Shown here: piece after piece, positions 11,921 to 23,149 of the stretch
Layout: the number at the start of each line of letters is the position of its first letter
Position numbering within the stretch: position 1 is the first letter of the stretch
Assembly: GCA_963082975.1 (NCBI GenBank)
Contig: OY720344.1
Location: forward strand, 95,981,228 to 96,045,227
Direction of reading: 5' to 3'
Source: Labia minor
Taxonomy: Eukaryota; Arthropoda; Insecta; Dermaptera; Spongiphoridae
Length of the DNA: 64,000 nucleotides
Program-made: the position numbers and the translations under genes
The notes under the pieces: generated by a model
Told to the model about the DNA's origin: nothing
What the model saw: the letters and a program-made list of their open reading frames with translations, nothing else
Database searches by the model: none

Positions 11921-12579
11921 GTTAATACAAAAATTTAGTTTAAAAATCTTATCGTTAAAGAGAATTGGATAAGATTGTCTTCTTATGGGAATAAGAAATT
12001 TAATCGTTATCATTGATATTCAAGTCAAGGGCGTCCCCATAAATTTCCACAAATTCCAATAAAATTGAACAAGTCTTTACGAAAAGAGCATTTATCAACA
12101 GAACCCAAACGGATGGTTGATCCGGAATTTATCTATGATTCACATTTAATTAAAGACCAATAAAATTTTTTATTTTCAAAATAAAGATAAACTTTCTCAT
12201 TTTACAAGTTTGGTTCCTTTTTATAAATATAATAAATATTTATTAGGAGTATTATATATTTAATTAGTATTTTTTTAAAAAGATTTATTTTACTTGCTTA
12301 AACACAGCGTTATTTAAGAAAAATAACCAATATGAAATTATTTATAAGAATCAGTAATTTCCTCACAATTATATTTTCACATATGAATATACATTCATTA
12401 TCCATTTGTGTTAGGAATATTCATAGTAATAATGATATATGTACTTATATTTGCACAAATTTATATAGTGATTTATATTATATATGGATTTTTTAAATCG
12501 AGGTAGTAATTGGGTAATGGATGTTATTATGTAATAAAGAAGCTTATCTCGTCAATATTATTATCAAAGGAAATCAAAA
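11917..12579. other. Gene-less AT-rich stretch
   Basis: Nothing recognisable. A short phrase near 11600-11650 (GGAATCCACTGATAAAATTT) resembles the inner repeat of the foldback MITE at 34105. Confidence 0.35.
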
Positions 12580-12584
12580 TTAAA

Positions 12585-12713
12585 ATATCGGCAACCTGGT
12601 GATCGCAAAGCCATTTTCAAAAAACAAAAGTTAAAATGTTTTTTTTCGATCAGGCTCTTAAACATTTTCTATTTTTCAATATGGCTCTAAATATCACAAG
12701 TGTGGCCACCCCT
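12585..12713. mobile_element. hAT-like MITE remnant, one end
   Basis: GC-richer patch ending GTGTGGCCACCCCTG, the usual CAGGGGTG hAT terminus inverted, with phrases (AATATGGCTCTAAATATC) like those of the complete element at 37309. The other end and the target duplication are not found. Confidence 0.45.
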
Positions 12714-12736
12714 GTTATATTATTTCAATAATGTAG

Positions 12737-13163
12737 CCGACCCCTGGTCTACGAGAATAGATTTAGAGTATTTGAAAATAGGATTATTCGCAGCACTTAA
12801 GGGCGAACAAATGTTGGTGTCACTGGGGAATGGCGGAGACTGCATAACGAGGAAGTAAGTGTATGATCTCTATGCATCTTCAGGCATAGTTAGAGTAATA
12901 AAATCAAAAAGGTTGCAATAGGGAGGACACGTAGCAAGAATGGGTGATGATAGACTAGCGAAAAATATATTTATAGGGAGACCGATTGGGAAACGGCCGG
13001 TTGGAAGACCAAGGACACCTTGGGTGGATAGGAAGGGACATGAGAGAGATGGGAGAAAATAGGAGTTAGATGGGTGTAGCTCAGGATAGGGATACTTGGA
13101 GGAATGTGGTTATTGCGGCCAAGAATTTTCGATTTTCGTAGAGCCACAAAATAGATAGATAGA
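12737..13163 (+). pseudogene. LINE family F, 5'-truncated 3' fragment
   Basis: Covers the last 130 or so codons of the reverse-transcriptase protein (SRMDLEYLKIGLFAAL-like, WAGHVARMGDD-like, GRPIGKRPVGRPRTPW-like) with stops and shifts. It then has the GATA-rich tail (ATAGATAGATAG, 13152) typical of this LINE. A 5'-truncated dead copy. Confidence 0.7.
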
Positions 13164-13904
13164 AATTTTATATTATGTAAACATGTTTAAAGGAATCATT
13201 GAATGAGACAAACTAAGGTGTTCGTTTTCTATTCCTTAGGATAATCATTTAAACAGGGTTTCCCCTTCTAAATCACTTACAACCAATTGGATTTTGTGAC
13301 AAGGGTTTAATTGATAAAAGCAAGAATCCTCTCTGTTCAATAAACCCGCAAATACCCTCCTCACATTTTAGTGGTACTTAACATTTCATGGAAGTTAACT
13401 ATTGAATTAATTTTTTTTTCATTCCACATTTTTTCAGTAGAAAATTTTCAATACAACAAAATTGAAATATAATGTTTTCGTGTGAAAGTTATAAAATACA
13501 AATTAATCAAATTTAATTATATCAACTATTAAATTAAATTAATTTTATATAAGTTATTTTATAATATATATTATAAATACTAGTTATGAACATAACACTT
13601 CCTAAAAGTTAGCCTTTTTGCGAAACTTAAATAATATCTTTCGGATTGCCTAAGATAATTTTTTTGGTTCACTACATTCATCATAATTTTACAAATTATA
13701 TTAATTTTATGAAGGTCAAATTATTGAAATCTAATCTATTAAAAAAATACAATTTCTTTATATATTATTATTTTATATGTGGACCGTGGAGCTATACTGT
13801 TTAATATTCTGTATAATATAAATGAAATCTGTAAATATAAATAAATTGTATGATAAACGAAGACAAAGTCTATTAATGAAAAAATCCTTACAAAACAAAA
13901 AAAT
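13164..13904. other. Gene-less AT-rich stretch
   Basis: No supported ORF or repeat. Confidence 0.4.
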
Positions 13905-14539
13905 CTGGAGTGTCTCCACTCGACTATCTCGCAAATTTGAATTGGATTAAATAATATATATTAATTTAAATTAAATTAAATTAATTAAATTATAAATTAA
14001 AATTAATAAATAATATTTATTAAACTAGCGCATGTTTGGCTTGGCTCTTTGTTGATGGCACCACGTCACGTGTTGGCACGTGAGATTTGTAGTGTTAAAA
14101 AATTAATTCTGGTACTTTCAGCGATTCAATCAAGCTGAAATTCTATATATAGCAGTTTAACAATTATTAATCATGTGAAAAATTATCAAACATATATCTT
14201 TATTTTTACGGTCACTTTAGAAGAAAAAAAATCAAAACGTTGTAGGTAATGGTCCTGTTCCAAATGAGCTACATTTCTCAAAAGTTGATAGAAAACTACG
14301 AATTTTGAATAATGCCCATGTACCAAATTTCATCATTATAGCTCATACCGTTTTTGCTTAATCTTGGTTACATACATACACACACACACACACACAAAAC
14401 ACATACACATACACACACAGATATTTTTCTCAACCTTAGTGAAAATGATTCAGGAACCTTCAAAACGTATAAAAACATCAAAATCTCAACATCGAAAATT
14501 TTCGTGATCGCAATACTATCTCTGGCGAGATAGTAAAAA
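13905..14539 (+). mobile_element. Repeat family B, copy B2
   Basis: Complete copy: hairpin start CTGGAGTGTCTCCACTCG, CTATCTCGC, CA microsatellite (14370-14420), end hairpin ACTATCTCTGGCGAGATAGT then AAAAA. The CACGTG motif in its 5' third (GCACGTGAGATTTG) is common to B copies. Confidence 0.75.
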
Positions 14540-15135
14540 TTGATATCACATTTAAGTGCTAATCCGGTGTTTCATATTTGTGAATATTTGTAAATAGTGG
14601 GGCCCGCGAACCACAGAGAGGGCAATTTGATTGTAAAGGGGGCATCGAAAATGGACTCAAACCGAGTTTAACCCTTTTTACACGCTTTTATTTAGTTTCA
14701 CATCGTGTCCTGTCGTCAAATCTTGCAAGGTGAATTTGACCCACTTTCCACTGTTCGAATAAGCTGAAATTATATACAGGTACATCCAAGGTCATAGGCG
14801 ACCTCGGAGGTATTATTAATTATTGATAAATTAATTAATTTTTAACACTATAAGGTAAAGGAGGGTAATTTCGTCACTATTTTTAAAAGATTATAGGACC
14901 CATCAGTATTGAATGAAATTTACTTTTTGAAATTTGAGGTCTTTGTAAACCACTATTTACAAATATTCTGGTGACACGTTTCAGTATGGCGGAAGCAAAA
15001 AATTAACCACTTAATGGTAGGGTTTTTTTGCGAAATGAGGACAAAAAAAGAATAATTAATATTGATAAATTAGAAATCATAATATAAACTTAAAAAAACA
15101 TACAAAATTGAAAAACGTTATTTTTTTAAAATTAG

Positions 15136-15765
15136 CTGGAGTGTCTCCACTCGACTATCTCGCAATTTGAATTGGATTAAATAACATAATATATTATATT
15201 TAAATTAAATTTAATTAATAATAAATTATAAATAATAAATAATAAATATTAAACCAGCGCATGTTTGGCTTTTTATTGATGGCACCATGGCACGTGTTGG
15301 CGCGTGAGATTTGGAGTGTTAAAAAATTAATTCTGGTAATTTCAGCGAATCAATCAAGCTGAAATTCTATATATAGCAGTTTTATACAATTATTAATCAT
15401 GTGAAAAATTATCAAACATATATCTTTATTTTTACGGTCACTTTAGAGGAAAAAAAATCAAAACGTTGTAGGTAATGACCCTCTTCCGGTTGAGCTACAT
15501 TTCTCAAAAGTTGATAAGAAAACTATGAATTTTGAATAATGTCCATGTACCAAATTTCATCATTCTAGCTCAAACCGTTTTTGCGTAATCTTGCCTACAT
15601 ACATACACACATACACACATACACACATACACACACACACACACAGACATTTTTCTCAACCTTAGTGAAAATGATTCAGGAACCTTCAAAACGTATAAAA
15701 ACATCAAAATCTCAACATCGAAAATTTTCGTGATCGCAATACTAACTCTGGCGAGATAGTAAAAA
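15136..15765 (+). mobile_element. Repeat family B, copy B3 (inside the TA transposon)
   Basis: Complete copy with all family landmarks. It is inserted in the 14853-16915 transposon and is therefore younger than it. Immediately after its end, 15767-15802 reads like a second, mutated family B start (TTGGAGTTTCTCAACTCGAC), as if two copies had been joined head to tail. Confidence 0.75.
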
Positions 15766-15802
15766 TTGGAGTTTCTCAACTCGACTATTAAATTTGAATT
15801 GA

Positions 15803-16478
15803 ATTCTTCAACTACGAAGGAGAGGAAATCGTTCCACGTGAAATTAATCGAAGACCACAGCCTTGTAACTACGAAGGAGGCGTTTCTAGTCCAAGAAATA
15901 CCAGTCCACAGCCTTCCAATTCTACTTCAAAAGATGTTCAAGATGACATGAAGAAAATACCTGTGCTTGCAGGAGTTCCATCACCATTTAAATCGGTGTA
16001 TTTTGGCCGAAAGAATCATCTATTAACATTAAGGGGAAAAAAAGCAGCAGAGAAACTGCCTGCCGTAGTAACGTCCGTTAAATGGCGAGAGCTACCAAAA
16101 AGAAGGAAGCTGAAAAGCAAAACAAACTGCAAATTCAAATCCAAAAGAAATGAGGAGAAAAAAGCAAGGGAAGAAACGATAAAATGAAAAGAATTAGAAA
16201 AGGAAAGCAAAGAAAAACAGAATAATCGGCGACTGTTATCATCAGAGTCCTCTAAGAGCAGCGTTGAGGTAACATTCGGAGAGAGTGTTTGGGACGAGAC
16301 CGGCGAAGAATCGAAGGAAACAAAAGGCTGGCAACCTGTGCAGAAATATGTCAACGAATATGTCGTTTTTAAGTATGCTGGAAAATACAACCCAGGAAAA
16401 ATTATTGCTGTAGGTATAGAAGACGACCATAGGATAGACATTCTGCCCTACCCTTGGTCACAAAAACACTCCAAATAA
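15803..16478 (+). pseudogene. Transposase C-terminal remnant of the TA transposon
   Basis: Two consecutive ORFs (to 15951, and 15948-16187), then an open stretch after an in-frame TGA at 16185, continuing to about 16477. The product is lysine/glutamate-rich with a run of charged residues (EEKKAREETIK, EKESKEKQNN), followed by YVVFKYAGKYNPGKI and a short hydrophobic end. This resembles the chromo-like tail seen after the DDE domain in some pogo/Tigger-type transposases. No DDE catalytic motif remains. The sense strand agrees with the terminal repeats; the larger minus-strand ORF (16016-16441) is a shadow. Confidence 0.55.
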
Positions 16479-16917
16479 AATCAGTAAGTAAATAAACTTT
16501 CAAATTTTTTAGATTAGATTAGATTAGATGGAATTTAATTGTATTGAAGTGTAATTAACTTAAATAAAAATTTCATTTTGATTCAGCTGAGTGAAAAGTT
16601 GCTTTTTTTACCCATTAGATTTTAGAGCAGAAGGAATCCTAAGTGGTAAAATAAACGTGACGAATTTACATACAATGATGACGAAATTAACATCAACGAT
16701 TAAATGAATTGACGAAATTACCTACATTTTAGGAGATGCTTAATTTTCTTCCAAAAAATTTCTGGTATCCTAAAAATTAAAATTAATAAGTTATTCAAAT
16801 AGGCATTACTAGTTATGCTGCGAAAAGTCAATTAGCATATATGAAAACTAACATGGCATCATTAGGAAACGTGTACAAAAATGGATTAGGGTAACGAAAT
16901 TACCCTCCTTTACCTTA

Positions 16918-17704
16918 ACCTGAAATCATAATCCGGGAGAAATTTCTGCCAAGACTAAAAATTAGTAAATAAAAAAAAATATAAAACAAACGTTTTAAAA
17001 TCATACTTTTATCTAAAAAGTAGAAAATAATTTGTCCACACACACCACGATTTCCTTACAATTAATTATATATTATATAAAAAAAGATAGCGTAGGCGCC
17101 GTACAAGCAGGGAAAGAAAAAGAATACAAAGAACATTTCAGTGTATATGCACAAACCTTTCTGTTTTTTCCTTTTCCATTATATTTGATAACTATGTCTA
17201 TTTCAAGTAGAATTTTCGTTTTTCACTGCATGTTTGGCGCCCACGCTTTCGTTTTACCAAACACACGTTACTAGACTACCTTTATAGTAGGGATAAATCT
17301 TATATTATTATATTAGCAAAAATTGTATGTTTTTATAATTTTATATATAGAATGGGGAAAGATCCGTAGTTTTTGTTTGGAATTATTTTTAAAAATTATA
17401 ATAGAGAATGAAATATCAACTAAAAGTCTTATATTTTTATAAGTTTGGAATATCCGGAAACCGGAAGTGGTAGTTTCCAAAGTAATTAATTAATTTTATA
17501 TTCATTGTCGGAAATTTTTCATTTAAAATATAGTAGTAATTAATAATTGAGTAATAAAACTAAAAATAAAAACCAAGATAATTTTATTTAGTCATTTTCA
17601 AGAATTAAAAATATTTTTTTTATACTTTATATGTATATATAATGTTGTTTGGAAGTTAATTTATTTCAAATCGTTGGTCGGTTGTGCTTAGTCCAGCTCA
17701 TTTT
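16918..17704. other. Gene-less stretch with a GC-richer block
   Basis: At 17088-17250 a block is bounded by GCGTAGGCGCC and GGCGCCCACGC (10 of 11 inverted), perhaps a small transposon. The rest is AT-rich without a match, apart from ATTAGCAAAAATTGTATGT at 17308, which resembles 36013. Confidence 0.35.
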
Positions 17705-17705
17705 T

Positions 17706-18349
17706 ACCGACCGACGATAGTAAGGGAGGTATTGTTTTCACACCAAATTTCACATGTGGAGATTTTTACATATCTCCACGAATCATGCATTTTCTAAAAA
17801 GAAAAAAGTATTTTTAGCATGATGTCTGTCCGTCTGTCCGTCTGTCCGTCCGTATAGATGTGTACAGCCTGAACGGCTCAACCGATTTTGATGAAATTTG
17901 GTATATTTACTTAATGCATCAGTGGGATGAATTGATCAACTTTTGGTGTATATCCGGAAACCGGAAGTGGTAGTATTAGCGATCGACGATAGGAAGGGAA
18001 GGGTTATTTTCACACCAAATTTCACATGAGGAGATTTTTTTACATATCACCACGAATCATGCCCTTTGTATTGGTTTTATCCTCGAGAAAAATAATCTTT
18101 ATTAGTTTTTTCTTAATTTAAAATTACATGACGTCATCCAGCCATTCATGACGTCACAGCCTGGTCTTGCATATATATTATAAATAAAATAAAATTAAAA
18201 ATGTTTATATTTATTATTTATGTATCCATATCTGTTTTTTATTACATTAATAGATATATGAAAATTATTTGAAATTGTTTCTGTAGCTGGAAATTAATTT
18301 ATTTCAAACCGTCGGTCGGTTCGGACCTGGCCACAGGTCAACTTATTTT
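17706..18349 (+). mobile_element. Repeat family A, copy A2 (complete)
   Basis: Starts ACCGACCGACGATAGTAAGG. Near the end it has the inverse CGTCGGTCGGT, then GGTCAACTTATTTT. A TCCG/TCTG microsatellite sits at 17823-17853, the phrase GATGAAATTTGGTATATTTA follows, and two TGACGTCA octamers lie at 18129-18156. No ORF. Best explained as a non-autonomous Helentron/HINE-type element (inference from structure). Confidence 0.75.
18129..18156. promoter_or_regulatory. Paired TGACGTCA (CRE/ATF-type) octamers in A2
   Basis: Two perfect palindromic TGACGTCA sites with a 12-nt spacer. The same pair with the same spacing is found in the other full copies of family A. TGACGTCA is the known CREB/ATF consensus; function here is not shown. 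Confidence 0.5.
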
Positions 18350-18949
18350 AAATAACTTAAAAATGGCAGTCAAAGCTACTTTATTGACTAACAAAAACTT
18401 TTGATTTTTCTCGATTTTTTCAAAAATGAGATTGTTTAAAAATTCTTTTTGGATTATTATAAAACATCAAAAACCATATAAAAAGAATCAATATAGAGCC
18501 AACTTTCTAACTCATTAGGAAAATTATCAAAATGATCGTTGAAATCCTAAAGTAATAAGCATTTCTATTTTATAAAAAATAATATAAATAATTAAAAAAA
18601 AAATATTTGTACTTCATTAATAATTAAAGTAGACGTAACACTACTGACAAATACAATATACAAATTATATTTTTCTAAAATTCATATTATAATAAAAATT
18701 ATTTTATAATATATTTCACTTAACACATTTATTAAAAATTGTTTCCAACTTTTAAGTTCGTTCTAAAATAAAAGCGTGTATTTTTAAATTATTTTAAATT
18801 ATAATTTTATAGGCATGCTACTGGACATTATTGCCTTTTTCTAATTGTTGTTTCACTGAATCCCAACTTTAATACAATTCTTTGTTTTAAAAAGACTTTC
18901 TTGAGTAATTTCTGTGTCGCAGGACTTATGGGCACCAATTTAAAATACC
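18350..18949. other. Gene-less AT-rich stretch
   Basis: No supported feature. Confidence 0.4.
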
Positions 18950-18954
18950 ATATA

Positions 18955-19165
18955 AACATATATTGTTCGTTTAGGTTTCCGTATAAGTTTTTCTTATTAT
19001 GAAAAATTGTTTCTAAGTTATTTTCACGTTTAATTGTGAGATTTGAGTCTTGACTTTTCGGCACCCATTTTGGTGCATTTTCAAGAGAATTTATTTATGA
19101 TGGAATTATTAGGAGGTTCTTGGTTGTATGACCAAGTGTTGATGCTTGGATTTCGGATAAAATCG
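18955..19165 (+). repeat. Dispersed repeat I, copy 1
   Basis: Resembles the reverse complement of 48590-48832: TTGTTCGTTTAGGTTTcCGT, then TTATTATGAaAAATT, GTGAGATT, a GGCaCCCATTTTG block and a TTTATTTA block. Moderately diverged. A minus-strand 78-aa ORF overlaps it but shows no sign of selection I can judge. Confidence 0.5.
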
Positions 19166-19357
19166 GTGGAAAATTTTGACTCACACTATTCCGAAGCTCC
19201 CAAAAATCATTGGCACTAAACTATCACTGACATTGGTCTGCTCCTGACGACAATATATAATAAAATGCTGTATACCAAAAGTACAATTCCAGAGATGAAA
19301 TAGATGCCAATAAATTACAAAAATATAATAAGAAATTACAATATATTTATTATTTTT

Positions 19358-21100
19358 TTACTCCAAGTACATAAATAGATTGTTATTTTTAAAGGTATTT
19401 GATGACGGGTTTACCTGCCAATGATAATAAACAATTTCAATAAGGAAAGTGAAAATAGCGATGGAAAGTCCTAAAAATAATACAATAAATGCAATTTGTA
19501 AATTTTCCATTGAAAATACTTTCAAGGAGATTGAACTATTCTCCGTATTTAATCTTTGTATCATGTTGAATATGAGGGTTATATGGTTCTGCCACTGAGC
19601 AATTCCACTTTCATAATAATATTCTATAATATTCTGAATTACATGAGGATATGGTATACGAATATAACTATTATCACCACGGGTAGTAAGTGGAAATATT
19701 CCTATACGCTCTTTCATAATATGTAAATTTTTTCTATATCTTTCAAAGTTATTCAATAAAGATTCAGCGTCCTCACAAATATAAATTAACGCCAAACTAG
19801 AATTATAATAAACATCATCCATTGTGGATGGGTAACCAATTATACGATTCCAGATTCTAGTTGTTTTATTTAAAAATTTATCTTGATCTGGACGTAATAT
19901 TTTCGAAGGGTTTAAAATTTTTCTCAGAGCAAAGTTTTCACATGTAAATGGATTGTAACAAGTAATCGTAAGTCCTAATTTATACAATTCATTCAAAGTA
20001 TTTATGGAAGGAAATCTATCAGGAGAATGAAGATTAGTGTATAGTTCTGACTGAAGAAGACTGGAAATTATTATTACAGATACAAGAGATAGCATTCCAG
20101 TCAAGATTCTTGATCTGTTTTTTATTTTTGAATTAATCCAGTTACAAGGAACCGTCATAAAGAGTTTGAGAGTATCAATTTGCGAATCGAACCAATTTTG
20201 TTGGTTTTTTTTAAACAAATGCCAAACAATTCCACAAATGAACAAAATCAAAAATAATCCAAGCCAAGTGGTCCAGTGAAAGCACCAATACAACGCCTGC
20301 CAATCCGGATGGAAAGCACCTTTGTGTAGAACAACACACAGCGGTTGCATCCAATAAACATAACCATAATTATGAATTGGAAATTTATTCATATAAAACC
20401 TAAAAATAGATTTCTCTTTAATATTTTTAGGATATCTCGCATTATACTTTTTTACTAAAGATTTATAAATAGATATTTCTCTTCTATATTTTAATATATC
20501 CTTCTTTTTATTAATTATATTATATTCGTTATCCAAAGAGTACGAAATAGGCATTTTATGGAAATTTTGTTTCTGATTATAATAGGCTAAACTTACGTCA
20601 GAAATTTTTATAATTTTTTTAGACCATGGCCTTTTGATCCATAATTCTGAAATTGTTTTTCCTTTTTTAGATGAATATTCACAAACAAATAAATTCCGAA
20701 ATATCATCCAAAAATCCGTAATATTAGAAAAACTATTTTCAATTATTTTTTCACAATTAGCATTTGTTTTCATTTTGCGAATATCATGATAGAAAATAAC
20801 ATTTTGATACGGACAAAGATCATCTTTAGATTGAAATTTATAATTAATGTGTATTACATTTTTACAGTTCAATTTTAATTTATATTCAAGTATAATTGAA
20901 CCTAAATGACCCGAAATCGATAATAACAATTGGTTAATGAAAGGATATTTTAAACTTGAAGACCCAATACATGTCTTTTCTTCCGGATTAAAATGTTTTT
21001 CAATTCCATGAGTGATAAGAAATGAATAATTATAATTGGAAAATTCAAGTTTATTTGCAACTGATAATATCAGTGTTGAAAATAAAATATTCGATGCCAT
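19358..21100 (-). CDS. Divergent ionotropic receptor (IR, iGluR-like chemosensory channel)
   Basis: A 580-aa protein from one uninterrupted ORF, so the gene appears intronless, as many divergent insect IRs are. Family knowledge: IRs are variant ionotropic glutamate receptors that form ligand-gated cation channels in chemosensory neuron dendrites. Visible here: hydrophobic N-terminus (residues 4-14); extracellular lobe to about 275; membrane segment 1 at about 278-296; a short pore region about 305-322; membrane segment 2 at about 331-350, continuing into LLQSELYTNLHSPDRFP and INTLNELYKLGL, the usual IR pattern after M2; second lobe about 360-530; last membrane segment about 534-557; short cytoplasmic tail. 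No separate amino-terminal domain is seen, so it is not a co-receptor type. I chose the first ATG because the broken paralogue keeps the same start, MASNIL. The ligand is unknown. Confidence 0.85.
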   Translation of the reverse strand: MASNILFSTLILSVANKLEFSNYNYSFLITHGIEKHFNPEEKTCIGSSSLKYPFINQLLLSISGHLGSIILEYKLKLNCKNVIHINYKFQSKDDLCPYQNVIFYHDIRKMKTNANCEKIIENSFSNITDFWMIFRNLFVCEYSSKKGKTISELWIKRPWSKKIIKISDVSLAYYNQKQNFHKMPISYSLDNEYNIINKKKDILKYRREISIYKSLVKKYNARYPKNIKEKSIFRFYMNKFPIHNYGYVYWMQPLCVVLHKGAFHPDWQALYWCFHWTTWLGLFLILFICGIVWHLFKKNQQNWFDSQIDTLKLFMTVPCNWINSKIKNRSRILTGMLSLVSVIIISSLLQSELYTNLHSPDRFPSINTLNELYKLGLTITCYNPFTCENFALRKILNPSKILRPDQDKFLNKTTRIWNRIIGYPSTMDDVYYNSSLALIYICEDAESLLNNFERYRKNLHIMKERIGIFPLTTRGDNSYIRIPYPHVIQNIIEYYYESGIAQWQNHITLIFNMIQRLNTENSSISLKVFSMENLQIAFIVLFLGLSIAIFTFLIEIVYYHWQVNPSSNTFKNNNLFMYLE

Positions 21101-22200
21101 ATATTTTTATTTTATTTTTAATAATAATATTTAGATGGCTTCTAATGAAGATCTTGAAAATAATGCCTCTGAGAGATTGAAATTTCTATAAATATATATA
21201 TCTATATATATTTATAAATATATCTAAAATAAATTAATTCAAATTGAAATTTTTATTTGAAGAATAAATAAAAAAAGAATATATAATAATACTTTATTTA
21301 AATTTGGTGAGGTTTTAAACTTGTTGTTGTGTTTCATCTTAAGTTAAAATTGAAATTTGAAAGTATTTCATTTCTGCTATTAATTAGATTATTTTTTTAT
21401 GAAATTATTACAATATTTTTTTCCAAGTACAGAGAAATAGACTAAAATTCAAACCTCACCAAACGGATAAATTTGTAAATACCTAAACATGTATGTTGTT
21501 GGCGAAGCAATAAATTGTTTTGTTTTCGGAGTGCTGCTGAAAAAATAGTATCCTAATAAATGGCTCAAAATTTGTTTAAAAAATGGAATTATTTGTAATT
21601 TTATTTTCAAAAACTATTATACAATCATGCTTCAATGCGTTGATTCCCTGTTCTTGAATCTGAAGACAACCTTCATAGGAAGGATTTGTTAGAATGTTTA
21701 TTAGAAATTACTTTGAAGAGCCGAACATAAATATGGGGTATATAAATACTTGCAGAGAAATTTGATATTTACCCTTGATATTTAATAAATATTCATATAT
21801 AAATATTATAATCTCACTTGTCATATGAACTGATTATATTTTAATAATCTATCTATGAAATATATCAAACTAAATAAAAATAAACCAATTATCCTTTATT
21901 ATATTTGAGAAAATACTTAAAAACTAGAGTTAGATTTATCAGTAAACTGTTTTTTCCATTGGTATTAAATTTTTTCTAATTTATTTACTTATTATTTCTA
22001 ATTGTCTATCGCATGATGTTGGTTGATTAGATAACTCAATAGAAATTGTATTATAAATAATAAATAAATATTAAATAGTATATTAAATATTTGATATAGC
22101 GTGATACGAAAACAATAATTTTTTTTATTATTTCTTTTTAATAGGTATATTTGATTTTTTTGGAATGGGTAGATAGAGGGGATTATTATTAATAAAAGAT
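19365..22200. repeat. Segmental duplication, copy 2 (intact IR plus flank)
   Basis: Partner of 255-2950, in the same orientation about 19 kb away. It carries the intact receptor, the MITE copy at 21304-21462 and the same GTGATACgAAAACAATAA block near 22100. A run of about 110 bp near 21540-21650 is absent from copy 1. Confidence 0.8.
21304..21462. mobile_element. Short MITE with terminal inverted repeats (copy 2)
   Basis: Counterpart of 2191-2342. The left terminus has one change (TTGGTGAGGTTTTAA) and the right one is intact. Internal indels distinguish it from copy 1. Confidence 0.6.
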
Positions 22201-22529
22201 GAATTATCTTTTTAAATATATGTGCATGCGGAGGTGGGGATGGTTTGGGTGCCAAAGGGTAATTTTTCTTTAGAGCAATAGGATTCTTTCGGCTTTTAAA
22301 TAAATTTTATTTCTATTTCATAAAACATTTATTTATATCAAATAATTATATATAAGCTTATTCTCTGTTCAGACATTAGACCGTTCATATGAGGCCGTTC
22401 AAATTAATTTTGATTGGCGCTTGGGCAAATATCTGTTTGTTGTTGGTCAAAGTGAAATTCCGCTCCGAGCCAGAATTTTAAACAGAATTTAATAACATAA
22501 ATAAACTAACTTTTAATCAGTTGTAATTG
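22201..22529. other. Gene-less stretch
   Basis: Low similarity to anything else here. A GC-richer patch at 22370-22480 may belong to the Mutator relic next to it. Confidence 0.35.
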
Positions 22530-22981
22530 GCAATTAAAGAAGTAGTTCCAATGTCGAATTCGGGGTCATAAAAGCCAGCCAAAAATTGTTCACCTAGTCA
22601 AGTGCTCTCGAAGTAAGAAAAAAGATCACGAAACCCTGTTGGTCGTCCAGCTAATGCTTGGTAGGCTACAATGACTTTTGATGGCGGTACCAAAACCAAA
22701 GCTGCAAGAGTTCGTAAATGAGTGGAGTTGTCAGGATTATCTATATCATTATAGAGCTTCAAAACTTCTGGCATTGATTTGATGTTTCTATAAATGCATT
22801 GAGCAAAATGAAAAAGACAACCTCTGATGATAGTAAATTTCACAAATTGCGTTATATATTCCCTGGTGAAATATAGGGTGCAAATGGTGTATTTTGTATT
22901 TGGAATCATTAAGCTATTAAAACGTATGCTAATAAACGGAATTTGAGTAAATTCCCTTTTTTTTACATACGAATTTGACAC
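22530..22981 (-). pseudogene. Mutator-like (MULE) transposase fragment
   Basis: The 127-aa ORF (22598-22981) contains GCLFHFAQCIYRN, then about 35 residues later LAALVLVPPSKVIVAYQAL, and ends DLFSYFEST. This order (FHFxQxxxR, AlaFvPpxxv, YFExTWIG) is the C-terminal signature of MULE-family transposases. The stop TGA falls where the family has TW, and the frame beyond reads LGEQFLAGFYDPEF, so a TGG to TGA change is likely. The DDE part upstream is missing. The first 30 or so residues do not look like transposase. Confidence 0.6.
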
Positions 22982-23149
22982 CCCTATTTTTTGGAAAAAT
23001 TATGTGTGTGGGCCCTATGTATGTATTTTTGGGCCTATTTTTCCCTACTTTCGGTCCAGGCCCGATTACCTCCTTGGGAGGTCGTGTCTCAGGCAACTGG
23101 GTGACGCTCACCTTGTGATTTAATTTTCTGTGACACAATTAAAATTAAT

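Larger units (their letters stand above)
14853..16915 (+). mobile_element. DNA transposon with 22-bp TIRs and TA target site (pogo/Tc1-mariner-like)
   Basis: The first 22 bases, AGGTAAAGGAGGGTAATTTC plus GT, are the exact inverse of the last 22. TA flanks both ends (14851-14852, 16916-16917). It contains a remnant transposase gene (15800-16480) and is interrupted by family B copy B3. Terminal repeat length and TA duplication fit the IS630-Tc1-mariner superfamily; pogo-type is my inference from the coding remnant. Removing B3, the element is only about 1.4 kb, so much of the transposase is missing. Confidence 0.8.

Noticed and set aside
16016-16441. 141-aa minus-strand ORF
   Set aside because: It is the antisense shadow of the transposase remnant on the plus strand, whose charged, YVVFKYAGKY-containing frame is the convincing one.
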